Below the pieces are notes generated by a model, which saw nothing but the letters and a program-made list of their open reading frames with translations, searched no databases and had not been told where the DNA came from. Below are positions 7,141 to 15,192 of a DNA stretch of 40,373 nt, piece by piece (position 1 is the first letter of the stretch; the number at the start of each line of letters is the position of its first letter). The stretch lies in NCBI GenBank assembly GCA_964452325.1, contig CAYVLB010000002.1, positions 1 through 40,373 of the forward strand, in the 5' to 3' direction. Position numbers and translations under genes: made by a program. The stretch is from JALVCQ01 sp964452325. Lineage in GTDB: Bacteria; Bacteroidota; Bacteroidia; JAADEI01; JALVCQ01.

Positions 7141-9315
7141 ATGGAATCATGGATACTTGGGGTGGGTTCTCTTTTTATGGTGGATAGTATGGATGTTGTG
7201 GATTCTCTTCGGGCAACGGTGTTGCCGGAAGTGGTAGTGTCGGGGCGCCGAGGGATGGACATTGTGGTGTGGGATCGTCTGGATGCACAGTTGGTGATGT
7301 GGAAGAATCCGTCAACTTCGGCGGACTGGCTCGGTCATGTTGGGGGTGTGTATGTTCAGAAAAGTCAGTTGGGGGGTGGAAGTCCAATGATTCGTGGGTT
7401 GGCGGCAAACCGAATTTTGTATGCGGTGGAAGGTGTACGAATGAATACTGCGATCTTTCGGGGGGGAAATCTTCACAATGTAATTTTATTGTCTCCTTGG
7501 CTTATGGATGAAGCGGAGGTGATGATGGGGGTTGCGTCGGTAGGATATGGTAGTGATGCGATGGGTGGGGTATTGTCGTTTCGTTTTCTTCGTCCCCGCT
7601 TTATAGATTCAGTGGGATGGTATGGCTGGGGGGGAGTACGCGGTGGGAGTGCGGCTTATGAAAGGGGAGGGTATGGAGTGGTAGCTGGTGGAACGAAGCA
7701 ATGGGCATGGCTGGGAGGCATTGCATGCAAGACATTGGGGGATGTACGCATGGGCGCGTTGGGGAGGTCAGACTTTTTGCGTACGCATTACGTGGAGCGT
7801 GTGCAGGATTCTGATCGGGTGGTGCCCAATGATCATCCGTTACTGCAGGTGCCAACGGGGTTTTCGCAGTGTCATGTTTTAGGGAGATTGCGGAAACGGA
7901 CGCTTAATGGTGATATAGACTATACGTTTTATTACACTGCCTCTTCGGATATTCCCCGATATGATCGGTTGCTACCAGATACAACGGGCAATTTTCGCTA
8001 TGCGGAGTGGTATTATGGTCCGATGAGATGGATATTTCAACGCGTGGGTCGGATATGGCGTTTTTCCCATCGGTGGCAGCCGGTTTTAGAAGTGCAGGGG
8101 GCGTATCAGCGGATGGAAGAAAGTCGTCATCGCCGTTTGTTAGGGAATATCGAGCGAAAGTCTCAGTATGAAATGGTAGATGTTGCTTCGGTGAATGTGG
8201 ATGTTCAAATGGGCGAAGTGGGCGACTGGTCAATGCGGATGGGAGCCGAAGGTGTGTGGAATAGGGTAAGGTCGGTGGGAAAGGTCACGGATATATCATC
8301 GGGTGCGATATCTGGGTGGATGCCGCGCTATCCGACGGGTTGGTGGTATTCGGGAGGAATATATGCGTTGGGACGGTATCGATGGTCTCCACAGTGGGAA
8401 GCAACGGGCGGGATACGCTGGAATGCGTTTGGGCTGGATGTCCGATTTGATACCGGCTGGTATCCGTTGTCTATCGACCGGGCGGTGATGCGTCATTCGG
8501 CTTGGGCGTGGGGAGTGGGTGTGCGTTGGCAAGCGTGGGAGATGGGACGAATATGGTTGCAATTGGGATCGGGTTTTCGGGCACCTAATGTAGACGATGT
8601 GGGCAAAGTGTTTGATTCGGAACCAGGATCTGTGCTGGTTCCTAATCCGTCGTTGAAGGCTGAACGGGCCTATACGCTAGAATTGCATTCGCTGGTGTGG
8701 AATAGTGGGGGGCAATGGCGGTGGAAAGGAGGGGTATATTACACATGGTTGGACGATGTGATGATCCGACGTCCTTATCGGTGGGCGGGATGGGATAGCA
8801 TGGAATACGAGGGGGTCATGAGCCAGATTATGGCGATTCAGAATGGTGCGTATGGCTGGATATGGGGAAGCTATGGTGAAGTGTCGTATCATGTGGGGAC
8901 GCAATGGGAATTGCGTATTCGTTCTGACTGGCAACGGGGTCGAGAATGGGAGGAAGGGGGAGTGGGTAGTGAGCCGATGCGTCATGTGGTGCCGGTGTTT
9001 GGTCGATTGGAGATGCGGCGTCGGGTGAAGCGTTGGCAAGTGGGAATGTGGATTGTATTTAGTGGAGGACGGCATCCGGAAGAAATGCCTCCTTCTGAGC
9101 GAAAAAAGGTGCATATCTATCCACTGGACTCCTTAGGACGTCCGTACGTAGAGGGATGGTGGACACTTAACGGTCGGGGAATGTGGCATGTGTCGGATCA
9201 TATCACGATTACTGTTGGGATAGATAATCTTATGGATCGGCGCTACTGGCCATATGGTTGGGGAATGGCCGCTCCCGGGCGGGATATTACCTTACAGTTG
9301 AGAATCAAATTCTGA
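7141..9315 (+). CDS. TonB-dependent outer-membrane receptor (heme/siderophore-receptor-like)
   Basis: A plug domain begins with a TonB-box-like segment (TVLPEVVVSGRR) and continues with QKSQLGGGSPMIRGLAANR, YAVEGVRMN, IFRGGNLHNVI and VGYGSDAMGGVLSF. That pattern is characteristic of the plug in heme/hemoglobin-type receptors, so the substrate class is inferred. The rest is a beta-barrel, ending in a C-terminal strand with terminal Phe (DITLQLRIKF). It lacks the carboxypeptidase-regulatory domain of SusC proteins and has no SusD neighbour, so it is probably not for glycans. The start is uncertain: ATG 7141 is used here, TTG 7120 is also in frame, and neither gives a good signal peptide. Composition is extreme: I count 45 Trp in the 731-residue frame from 7120. 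The 3' end overlaps trmH by 24 bp. Confidence 0.88.
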   Translation: MESWILGVGSLFMVDSMDVVDSLRATVLPEVVVSGRRGMDIVVWDRLDAQLVMWKNPSTSADWLGHVGGVYVQKSQLGGGSPMIRGLAANRILYAVEGVRMNTAIFRGGNLHNVILLSPWLMDEAEVMMGVASVGYGSDAMGGVLSFRFLRPRFIDSVGWYGWGGVRGGSAAYERGGYGVVAGGTKQWAWLGGIACKTLGDVRMGALGRSDFLRTHYVERVQDSDRVVPNDHPLLQVPTGFSQCHVLGRLRKRTLNGDIDYTFYYTASSDIPRYDRLLPDTTGNFRYAEWYYGPMRWIFQRVGRIWRFSHRWQPVLEVQGAYQRMEESRHRRLLGNIERKSQYEMVDVASVNVDVQMGEVGDWSMRMGAEGVWNRVRSVGKVTDISSGAISGWMPRYPTGWWYSGGIYALGRYRWSPQWEATGGIRWNAFGLDVRFDTGWYPLSIDRAVMRHSAWAWGVGVRWQAWEMGRIWLQLGSGFRAPNVDDVGKVFDSEPGSVLVPNPSLKAERAYTLELHSLVWNSGGQWRWKGGVYYTWLDDVMIRRPYRWAGWDSMEYEGVMSQIMAIQNGAYGWIWGSYGEVSYHVGTQWELRIRSDWQRGREWEEGGVGSEPMRHVVPVFGRLEMRRRVKRWQVGMWIVFSGGRHPEEMPPSERKKVHIYPLDSLGRPYVEGWWTLNGRGMWHVSDHITITVGIDNLMDRRYWPYGWGMAAPGRDITLQLRIKF

Positions 9316-9858
9316 GGGACATATCCGTTGGAAATATCTTCCTACGTTCATGCGTTGCCGAAATGCTTCGTAAAGGATAATAGCTGCGGCTACTGAAATG
9401 TTTAGGCTTTGAATCATTCCCACCTGTGGAATGATAACATTGCCATCGGCTCGATGGAATGCCTCCGGGCTGATGCCGTTATGTTCGTTGCCGAAGACAA
9501 TGGCAATGGGTTGTGTCCAATTAATGTCATAGACAGATTGGGCAGGATGGGCAAGGTGGGTGGTGAGAATGTGTAATCCTTGATCTCGCAGGTTGGCGTA
9601 GCAGGTAGGAATATCCGGGTGAAAATGGATGTTGAGCCATTGAATAGCGCTGGCGGAGCTTTTTTTACCCAGTCGATAATCGGCACGTCGTTCAGGTGGG
9701 ATGATGATATGGACATGGTGGATGCCGACGGCATCGGCGGTTCGAAGGACTGCTGAGACATTGTGGGGGTCGAAGACGTTTTCGAGGACTACGGTAAGAT
9801 CAGGCTGTCGATAAAATTGGGTGGTTTGGATACGAAGCTGGCGGCGAAAGGTATTCAA
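9292..9858 (-). CDS. trmH: TrmH/SpoU-family RNA 2'-O-methyltransferase, probably tRNA Gm18
   Basis: The 188-residue protein has the three SPOUT motifs of the TrmH family: LENVFDPHNVSAVLRTADAVG (motif 1 with the catalytic Arg), IVFGNEHNGIS (motif 2), and IPQVGMIQSLNISVAAAIIL (motif 3, trefoil knot). It methylates a ribose 2'-hydroxyl with SAM; the compact size fits TrmH acting on G18 of tRNA. The only plausible start is TTG at 9858, since no in-frame ATG lies nearby. It is the last gene of the seven-gene minus-strand unit, starting 4 bp after the crotonase stop. Its stop lies inside the convergent TonB receptor gene. Confidence 0.92.
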   Translation of the reverse strand: MNTFRRQLRIQTTQFYRQPDLTVVLENVFDPHNVSAVLRTADAVGIHHVHIIIPPERRADYRLGKKSSASAIQWLNIHFHPDIPTCYANLRDQGLHILTTHLAHPAQSVYDINWTQPIAIVFGNEHNGISPEAFHRADGNVIIPQVGMIQSLNISVAAAIILYEAFRQRMNVGRYFQRICPSEFDSQL

Positions 9859-9862
9859 TAGA

Positions 9863-10645
9863 TTATTTCCCTTGGAAGTTGGGCTTTCGTTTCTCGATGA
9901 ATGCCTGAACGCCTTCTCGATAATCTTGACTTCGTCCTGCGATTTCTTGGAAATAGTATTCCATTTCGAGCATTTTGCGTAGGTCGTTTTGGAATGAGAG
10001 GTGGAGTAATTTTTTTATCATTCCGATGGCTTTAGTCGGTGCTTGTGCATAATAACGGGCGACTTCGAGGGTGGCTTTGTCCAGTTCCTCATGCGGGACG
10101 ACGTGATTGACCATTCCCAGTTCTAGTGCGCGATTGGCGGAGATACGGGTTGCTTGCGTTGCAAATTCGAAAGCACGTTTGAGGCCAACCAGGCGAGGTA
10201 AAAAGTATGAAGACCCAGAATCGAGGACGAGTCCGACGTTGATAAATACTTCGATAAGGGATGCTTGTTCGGATGCCACGACATAGTCACAGGCGAGTGC
10301 CAAAGATGCTCCGGCCCCTGCTGCTACGCCGTTGAGACGAGCAATAAAGGGTTTGGGGGTCTCGCAAATGAGCTGGATCATGGGGTTGTAGCGTTGTTTT
10401 ACGGACTCTCCTAATGATCGGTTGGGCTTGTCTTGGATGTCTTTGAGGTCTTGGCCTGAGCAAAATGCTTTTCCGGCACCGGTGATAACCACAACTCGGA
10501 CTTCGGGGTCTTTACTGCACTTTTTGAGGGCATCAATAACTTCAAAGCTCATATCCTCGTTAAATGCGTTATACACTTCTGGACGATTGAGGGTGATGGT
10601 AGCGATGTGAGTGTCGATTGCGAAGTGGATGTGCTTATAGGTCAT
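9863..10645 (-). CDS. Enoyl-CoA hydratase/isomerase family protein, PaaG-like
   Basis: This is a 260-residue crotonase-fold enzyme. The oxyanion-hole segments are FCSGQDL (61-67) and NGVAAGAGASLALACD (105-120). The first glutamate of true enoyl-CoA hydratases is not seen at its usual place; instead GLVLDSGSSYFLPR carries Asp142, as in PaaG-type ring-1,2-epoxyphenylacetyl-CoA isomerases (LxPDxG). It may therefore be an isomerase of the PaaG group rather than a hydratase, but no other paa genes are nearby. I chose the ATG at 10645 (MTYKHIHF); an upstream start at 10672 would deepen the overlap with the kinase gene. It overlaps the upstream gene by 11 bp. Confidence 0.88.
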   Translation of the reverse strand: MTYKHIHFAIDTHIATITLNRPEVYNAFNEDMSFEVIDALKKCSKDPEVRVVVITGAGKAFCSGQDLKDIQDKPNRSLGESVKQRYNPMIQLICETPKPFIARLNGVAAGAGASLALACDYVVASEQASLIEVFINVGLVLDSGSSYFLPRLVGLKRAFEFATQATRISANRALELGMVNHVVPHEELDKATLEVARYYAQAPTKAIGMIKKLLHLSFQNDLRKMLEMEYYFQEIAGRSQDYREGVQAFIEKRKPNFQGK

Positions 10646-11642
10646 GATTTTGGTATTTTTCAATGATTTCAATAGCGCGCTGCATTAGTTGTTCATTGAG
10701 GGGAATAACTCCGGGTGTTTCGCACACAGCTGCTGCTGCTGCGTTGGATATGACAAGGATATCATGCAAGGAATACCCAGCGAGTAGAGCAAGGGTCGTT
10801 GTGGCGATGGTGGTGTCTCCGGCACCGGAGACATCAGCCACCTTGCGTACGAATGCAGGGATGTGGTATTCTTCTGAGTAGTTTGTGGCGTAAATGCCAT
10901 GTTCGGAAAGGGTAATCATGGCGATATGGGGGTGGAGGGTTTCATGAAGTAATTGGACAGCTTGACGCAGCTGTTCAAAATCAAGGGGAGTTGAGTTAAT
11001 TTCAATACCTAGGCCATCCCGTAGTTCTTTCAAGTTGGGCTTAAAGAGGGTGGAGTTTTGGTAGGCGGTGAAGTTGCGGAGCTTGGGATCGACAAGAATG
11101 GGAATGTCCAGTTGCTGAGCTTTTCGGGCAATGTTGTCATAGAGGGCAGGGCTGATAACCCCTTTGTCGTAGTCTTCAAACAGTACGGCATCCATTTGGG
11201 GTAGGAGTTCGGTGGCAATGTGGAGGAGTTGATGTTGGTCGGTTGTTGATAGCGGTTGGGTGGTTTCATGATCGAGTCGGAGCATTTGTTGATGGTTTCC
11301 CACAATTCGACTTTTGACGGTGGTGATACGGTGGGATGAAACTACCAGGTATGCATCGCCAATGTTCGATTGTTGTAGTTGATGGCGTAGGTGTTTGCCT
11401 GCAGCGTCGTTTCCGATTACAGTTACCATATAAGGGATACTTCCCAGACCGTGGATGTTGGCAGCGACATTAGCGGCCCCGCCCAGCCGCCATTCTCGGT
11501 ATTGCTCAAGGACAATGGGGACGGGTGCCTCGGGGGATATGCGTTCGACATGCCCATGAATATATTGGTCGAGCATGACATCCCCGATGATGAGGATTTT
11601 TCGGCCTGCGAAGTCTTGCTTCCAGTTATGAATTCGGTTCAT
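10635..11642 (-). CDS. D-glycero-beta-D-manno-heptose-7-phosphate kinase (RfaE1-type PfkB kinase)
   Basis: The 335-residue protein has the PfkB/ribokinase fold and the RfaE1 signature at its start: ILIIGDVMLDQYIHG, then ERISPEAPVPIV and RLGGAANVAANIHGLG. The C-terminal catalytic motif DVSGAGDT, with its base Asp, lies around residue 268-276. It phosphorylates heptose-7-phosphate at C1 for ADP-heptose synthesis in lipopolysaccharide core assembly. The nucleotidyltransferase half found in fused HldE proteins is absent, so a separate RfaE2 must be encoded elsewhere. A less specific sugar kinase role cannot be excluded. Its start codon shares one base with the aminotransferase stop. Confidence 0.88.
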   Translation of the reverse strand: MNRIHNWKQDFAGRKILIIGDVMLDQYIHGHVERISPEAPVPIVLEQYREWRLGGAANVAANIHGLGSIPYMVTVIGNDAAGKHLRHQLQQSNIGDAYLVVSSHRITTVKSRIVGNHQQMLRLDHETTQPLSTTDQHQLLHIATELLPQMDAVLFEDYDKGVISPALYDNIARKAQQLDIPILVDPKLRNFTAYQNSTLFKPNLKELRDGLGIEINSTPLDFEQLRQAVQLLHETLHPHIAMITLSEHGIYATNYSEEYHIPAFVRKVADVSGAGDTTIATTTLALLAGYSLHDILVISNAAAAAVCETPGVIPLNEQLMQRAIEIIEKYQNHDL

Positions 11643-12835
11643 TATGTTGTCAGGTTTTGGAGGGCCTCACCCAGGCGTTGGAGGGCTTCTTGAAGTTGTG
11701 GAACATTGACTGAGAAAGAGATACGGATATGGCCGGGCATGCCGAATGCTTGGCCGGGAACGACACTGACGTTATATTGCTTGAGGAACCACAAAGCAAA
11801 TTGTAAGTCGGAGTTAATGGGGGGACGTTGGAGGTAATGTCGAATGTCCAGGAAGATATACATGGCTCCCTGGGGAACAGCATATTGGATATGGGGGATT
11901 TGCTGTAGGATTTGGATAGCGGCATTACAACGGCGTTGGAAAGCCCTGCGCATGGCAATGGTTGGACTGTGATCGCCAGTGAGGGCTGCAATAGCTGCCC
12001 GTTGGCTAATGCTACATGCCCCCGATGTGATTTGGCCTTGAAGCTTTTCTGCTTGTTGGGTGATGGGTTCTGGAGCAATGAAGTAGCCAATTCGCCATCC
12101 CGTCATGGCATAACTTTTCGATACTCCGTTGACGATGGCCAGTCGGGAACGAATGTCTTCAAAGCGGATGAGGCTTCGCAGCTGCCCATCAAAAGTCAGC
12201 CAGTCGTAGATTTCGTCCGAAATGATAAACACGTGGGGAGCCTGACGGAGCACTTCGACGATATCTGCCAGTTCGTCGTGGTTATAAACAACACCGGTAG
12301 GGTTATTAGGTGAATTAAGGATCACCATTCGGGTTGTCGGCGTCAGCGCCCTTTGGAGCTGTTCAGGTGTGATCTTATAGTCGGTGTCGGGACCGGCAGG
12401 GAGGGGTATGAATTGGGCGCCAGTGAGGCGAATCATATCGTGATATGATACCCAATAAGGGGTAGGAACAATCACCAGATCGCCGGGTCGCAAGAGCACC
12501 TCAAAGAGATTGGAGAGTGATTGTTTGGCACCCGTACTGATGAGTATTTGTTCAGGGCGAGATTTGACATTATGTTCTCGCCAATACTTTTCAATAATGG
12601 CTGCTTTAAGATCGGGATATCCGCTAACGGGGGGATAGTGGGTGTATCCTTCGTCGATTGCTTGTTTAGCAGCGGCTTTGATGTGGTCGGGGGTATTGAA
12701 GTCAGGCTCTCCTAATGATAGGTTAATGACCGCATGACCTTGGGCAGCTTTTTCCCGGCTTAACCTCGACATCATGATGGTGGAGCTTTCTTGAAGGGTA
12801 GTCACGCGTTGGGAAAAGCGAAAAATAGGGTCCAT
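11642..12835 (-). CDS. PLP-dependent aminotransferase, class I, aspartate aminotransferase-like
   Basis: This is a fold-type I aminotransferase of about 397 residues. Visible motifs are NLSLGEPDFNTPDHI at the N-terminus, TYWVSYH-type PTPYWVSYHDM, NSPNNPTG, ISDEIYDWLTF, and the Schiff-base Lys in GVSKSYAMTGWRIGY near residue 240. Sequence style is that of the bacterial Ib subgroup of aspartate aminotransferases, with aspartate plus 2-oxoglutarate giving oxaloacetate plus glutamate; a broader specificity is possible. I chose the ATG at 12835 (MDPIFRFSQRV) over a TTG at 12847. It follows agmatinase by 8 bp. Confidence 0.9.
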   Translation of the reverse strand: MDPIFRFSQRVTTLQESSTIMMSRLSREKAAQGHAVINLSLGEPDFNTPDHIKAAAKQAIDEGYTHYPPVSGYPDLKAAIIEKYWREHNVKSRPEQILISTGAKQSLSNLFEVLLRPGDLVIVPTPYWVSYHDMIRLTGAQFIPLPAGPDTDYKITPEQLQRALTPTTRMVILNSPNNPTGVVYNHDELADIVEVLRQAPHVFIISDEIYDWLTFDGQLRSLIRFEDIRSRLAIVNGVSKSYAMTGWRIGYFIAPEPITQQAEKLQGQITSGACSISQRAAIAALTGDHSPTIAMRRAFQRRCNAAIQILQQIPHIQYAVPQGAMYIFLDIRHYLQRPPINSDLQFALWFLKQYNVSVVPGQAFGMPGHIRISFSVNVPQLQEALQRLGEALQNLTT

Positions 12836-12843
12836 TATCTCTT

Positions 12844-13863
12844 TCAATTGTTTGATAGTAACGTGTAATTGGATAGATGAAACAATGTAAACACACCTAT
12901 TTGGATATCTAGTGGATTATCGCCGACTTCGCAGAGGTCAAATCCTACGATACGCCGACCGGACTCGACAATGGCTTCAATCAGCATTACCGCATATCGG
13001 AAAGATATACCGCCGGGAACCGGGGTACCGGTGTGTGGACAGTATCCGATATCGAGCCCATCGATATCAAAGCTGATGTATACGTTTTCAGGCAAAGGGG
13101 CGATGATTCGTTGGATAAGGGCATATCCACAATTGTCTTGACAAATTTGGCGATGGATGTCGCGGGCGAAGTGGGCATGGATGTTTGGGAATTGGTCGAT
13201 CGTTTGTTTTTCTCCAACCGAAACATCCCGTAGGCCGACTTGTACTAATGTTACCTCAGGTGCATGTTCGATAAGTCGTCGGAATACAGAGGCATGGGAA
13301 GTGGTTAGTCCTAAATATTGAGTGCGGAGGTCTGCATGGGCATCGATTTGTAGGACGCCAAGTTTGGGATAACGATCGATGGCAGCCCGCATCCCTGCTA
13401 AGGCAATCGAGTGTTCTCCGCCGATGAGCCCGATGATTTTGCCGTGGTCGTGCCATTGTCGGATGTGAAGCTGGAGCCGTTGGAGATAGCCTTGGTTCTC
13501 CTGGTCTATCCACTGAATGGTGGGGATATCAGATGGTTCTTTTCCTTGCCGGATTTGCAAGTAAATTTCTTCGACAATAGTGCGGAGTTGTAGATTCGTT
13601 TGGTAGTCGCTTTCTGGGAAGGGTACTGTAGCGATTCCTGCCTTCCATGGCTCTCCGTATGGATGAAAGTAGAGGTCGATTTCGGGGCTGGTTTCAATGA
13701 TTTTTTGCGGAGCATGGGCAGTGCCACGTCGGCTTGTTACGGTAACTTCCCAGGGGGCGGGGATAATAATCAGTTGGGCTTCGTCGGGTGCATAGGGTAG
13801 GCCAAAGATCCCTCGTGTTCGGATGCCGTTGTCGTCGGGATGAAATGTGTTTTCGGGGGTCAT
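12844..13863 (-). CDS. speB: Agmatinase-family ureohydrolase
   Basis: The 339-residue protein belongs to the arginase/agmatinase family. Its dimanganese ligands are visible as GGEHS, DAHAD and SFDIDGLD. The usual DPxxAPGTGTP loop reads DIGYCPHTGTPVPGG, a variant of the family pattern. Agmatinase cleaves agmatine to putrescine and urea. That fits the position directly after, and overlapping by 4 bp (ATGA), the fused AdoMetDC/spermidine synthase gene that would use the putrescine. The family also includes formimidoylglutamase and guanidinobutyrase, so the assignment leans on context. No arginine decarboxylase gene is in the window. Confidence 0.87.
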   Translation of the reverse strand: MTPENTFHPDDNGIRTRGIFGLPYAPDEAQLIIIPAPWEVTVTSRRGTAHAPQKIIETSPEIDLYFHPYGEPWKAGIATVPFPESDYQTNLQLRTIVEEIYLQIRQGKEPSDIPTIQWIDQENQGYLQRLQLHIRQWHDHGKIIGLIGGEHSIALAGMRAAIDRYPKLGVLQIDAHADLRTQYLGLTTSHASVFRRLIEHAPEVTLVQVGLRDVSVGEKQTIDQFPNIHAHFARDIHRQICQDNCGYALIQRIIAPLPENVYISFDIDGLDIGYCPHTGTPVPGGISFRYAVMLIEAIVESGRRIVGFDLCEVGDNPLDIQIGVFTLFHLSNYTLLSNN

Positions 13864-15161
13864 GCCGTCACCTTTTCATTGAGTAGGTCTTGCACGTATC
13901 GGGGGAGGGTAAAGGCAGCTTTGTGGAGGGCAGGACTGTAATAACGGAGGTTGTGCTGGCGTGTGAAAGATGCTGCCCGCGGTTCGTCAAGGTCGGCTAT
14001 GGGGTCGATGCCGTTTTTGGTATTAAACGAAAGGCTCCACGTTCCAGATGGATAGGTGGGTACGGAGATGAGATAGCAATGGGCGTTGGAATCTCCAAAG
14101 ATTTTACGATAGATGGCGAAGAGTTCTTGGAAAACGTGGACATTAAATCGGGGGGATTCGCTTTGTGTAACCATAATCCCGTGGGAAGTGAGGATGCGGT
14201 AAACATTTCGATAAAATTCCTCTGTAAAGAGCCCTTTGGCTGGGCCAATGGGGTCGGTAGAATCCACGATTACCACATCAAATGATTCAGCGGGAGCGTT
14301 GCGGACATATTCAATTCCATCGCCAATGACCAAATGTAGCTTAGGGTGTCCAAACGATGAAGCGAGCTGTGGAAAATGGAGGCGGGCAGCTTCAATGACT
14401 TTTTCATCGATTTCCACTAATACCACTTCTTTGACTTGTTGATGACGGAGAACTTCTCGGGCGGTACCGCCGTCTCCGCCACCGATGATCAGCACGCGTT
14501 CGGGGTTGGGGCTCATCAGCATCGGTACATGGGCGATCATTTCGTGGTAAACGTACTCGTCGCGTTCAGTGGTCATTACCATGCCGTCGCATGCCAGCAT
14601 CTTGCCATAGGCGTAGGTTTGATATACTTCTACCAGCTGATATGGGGAACGTACCCGATAGAGTCGGTCGCCGGTATGGCGCAGGGATAAGGCGATGTAT
14701 TCATCGCGATCGGTGAACCAAACATGGCGTTTGAATTCGGAAGTGAGCTTGGAGAGGTCAACAACTTCAGAAGGTGTTGAGGGCATCTGGGTTAACTTGG
14801 GGAGTTGATCGGGTTGTCCTCGGAGCATCTCAATGACTGAACTGTGTGCTGCTGCGAACTTTTCTTTGAGGAGTTTGTAGGCTTTCCAAGGGTCGACGGA
14901 CTGGCCACATGTGTATATGTCGACGGATGCGTAGCCGTATTCAGGCCATGTGTGAATGGCCAGATGGCTTTCTTGGATTACAACCACCCCTGAAACACCG
15001 AAGGGTGAGAAATGGTGGAAAGTCGAATTAATGATCGTGGCGCCTGCCTCTTCTGCCGCTTCGACCATGGCATGCTCAATGGTGGGGACGTCATTGATTC
15101 GTTCAGGGTCGCATTCGAAGTATTCCACTACCAAGTGGCGTCCCAGTGCAGGTTCCGACAT
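13860..15161 (-). CDS. Fused S-adenosylmethionine decarboxylase / spermidine synthase (SpeD-SpeE)
   Basis: One 433-residue frame holds two enzymes. Residues 1-115 are a class 1b AdoMetDC: Glu64-Ser65 in VIQESHLAIHTWPE is the self-cleavage site forming the pyruvoyl group, with His70 and Cys85 as conserved catalytic residues. A linker of about 30 residues follows. Residues 146-433 are an aminopropyltransferase: TTERDEYVYHEM, the SAM-fold motif GGGDGGTAREVL (227-238), and VDSTDPIGPAKGLF (299-312). The protein would decarboxylate SAM and transfer the aminopropyl group to putrescine, giving spermidine. If Ser65 is processed, the N-terminal beta fragment would separate from the alpha fragment carrying SpeE, while remaining associated by folding. 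It overlaps agmatinase by 4 bp. Confidence 0.93.
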   Translation of the reverse strand: MSEPALGRHLVVEYFECDPERINDVPTIEHAMVEAAEEAGATIINSTFHHFSPFGVSGVVVIQESHLAIHTWPEYGYASVDIYTCGQSVDPWKAYKLLKEKFAAAHSSVIEMLRGQPDQLPKLTQMPSTPSEVVDLSKLTSEFKRHVWFTDRDEYIALSLRHTGDRLYRVRSPYQLVEVYQTYAYGKMLACDGMVMTTERDEYVYHEMIAHVPMLMSPNPERVLIIGGGDGGTAREVLRHQQVKEVVLVEIDEKVIEAARLHFPQLASSFGHPKLHLVIGDGIEYVRNAPAESFDVVIVDSTDPIGPAKGLFTEEFYRNVYRILTSHGIMVTQSESPRFNVHVFQELFAIYRKIFGDSNAHCYLISVPTYPSGTWSLSFNTKNGIDPIADLDEPRAASFTRQHNLRYYSPALHKAAFTLPRYVQDLLNEKVTA

Positions 15162-15192
15162 CAGTTAACACTTTAAGTTGGGGTGCAAATTT

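Noticed and set aside
7022..7237. Hydrophobic 71-residue frame upstream of the TonB receptor
   Set aside because: It overlaps the receptor in another frame and reflects the G/T-rich composition (Trp, Leu, Val, Gly codons); no family resemblance. Kept only as a hint in the start-site finding.
8677..9114. 145-residue His/Pro-rich minus-strand frame opposite the TonB receptor
   Set aside because: Produced by the G-rich plus strand read in reverse; low-complexity His/Pro/Ser content and no signals.
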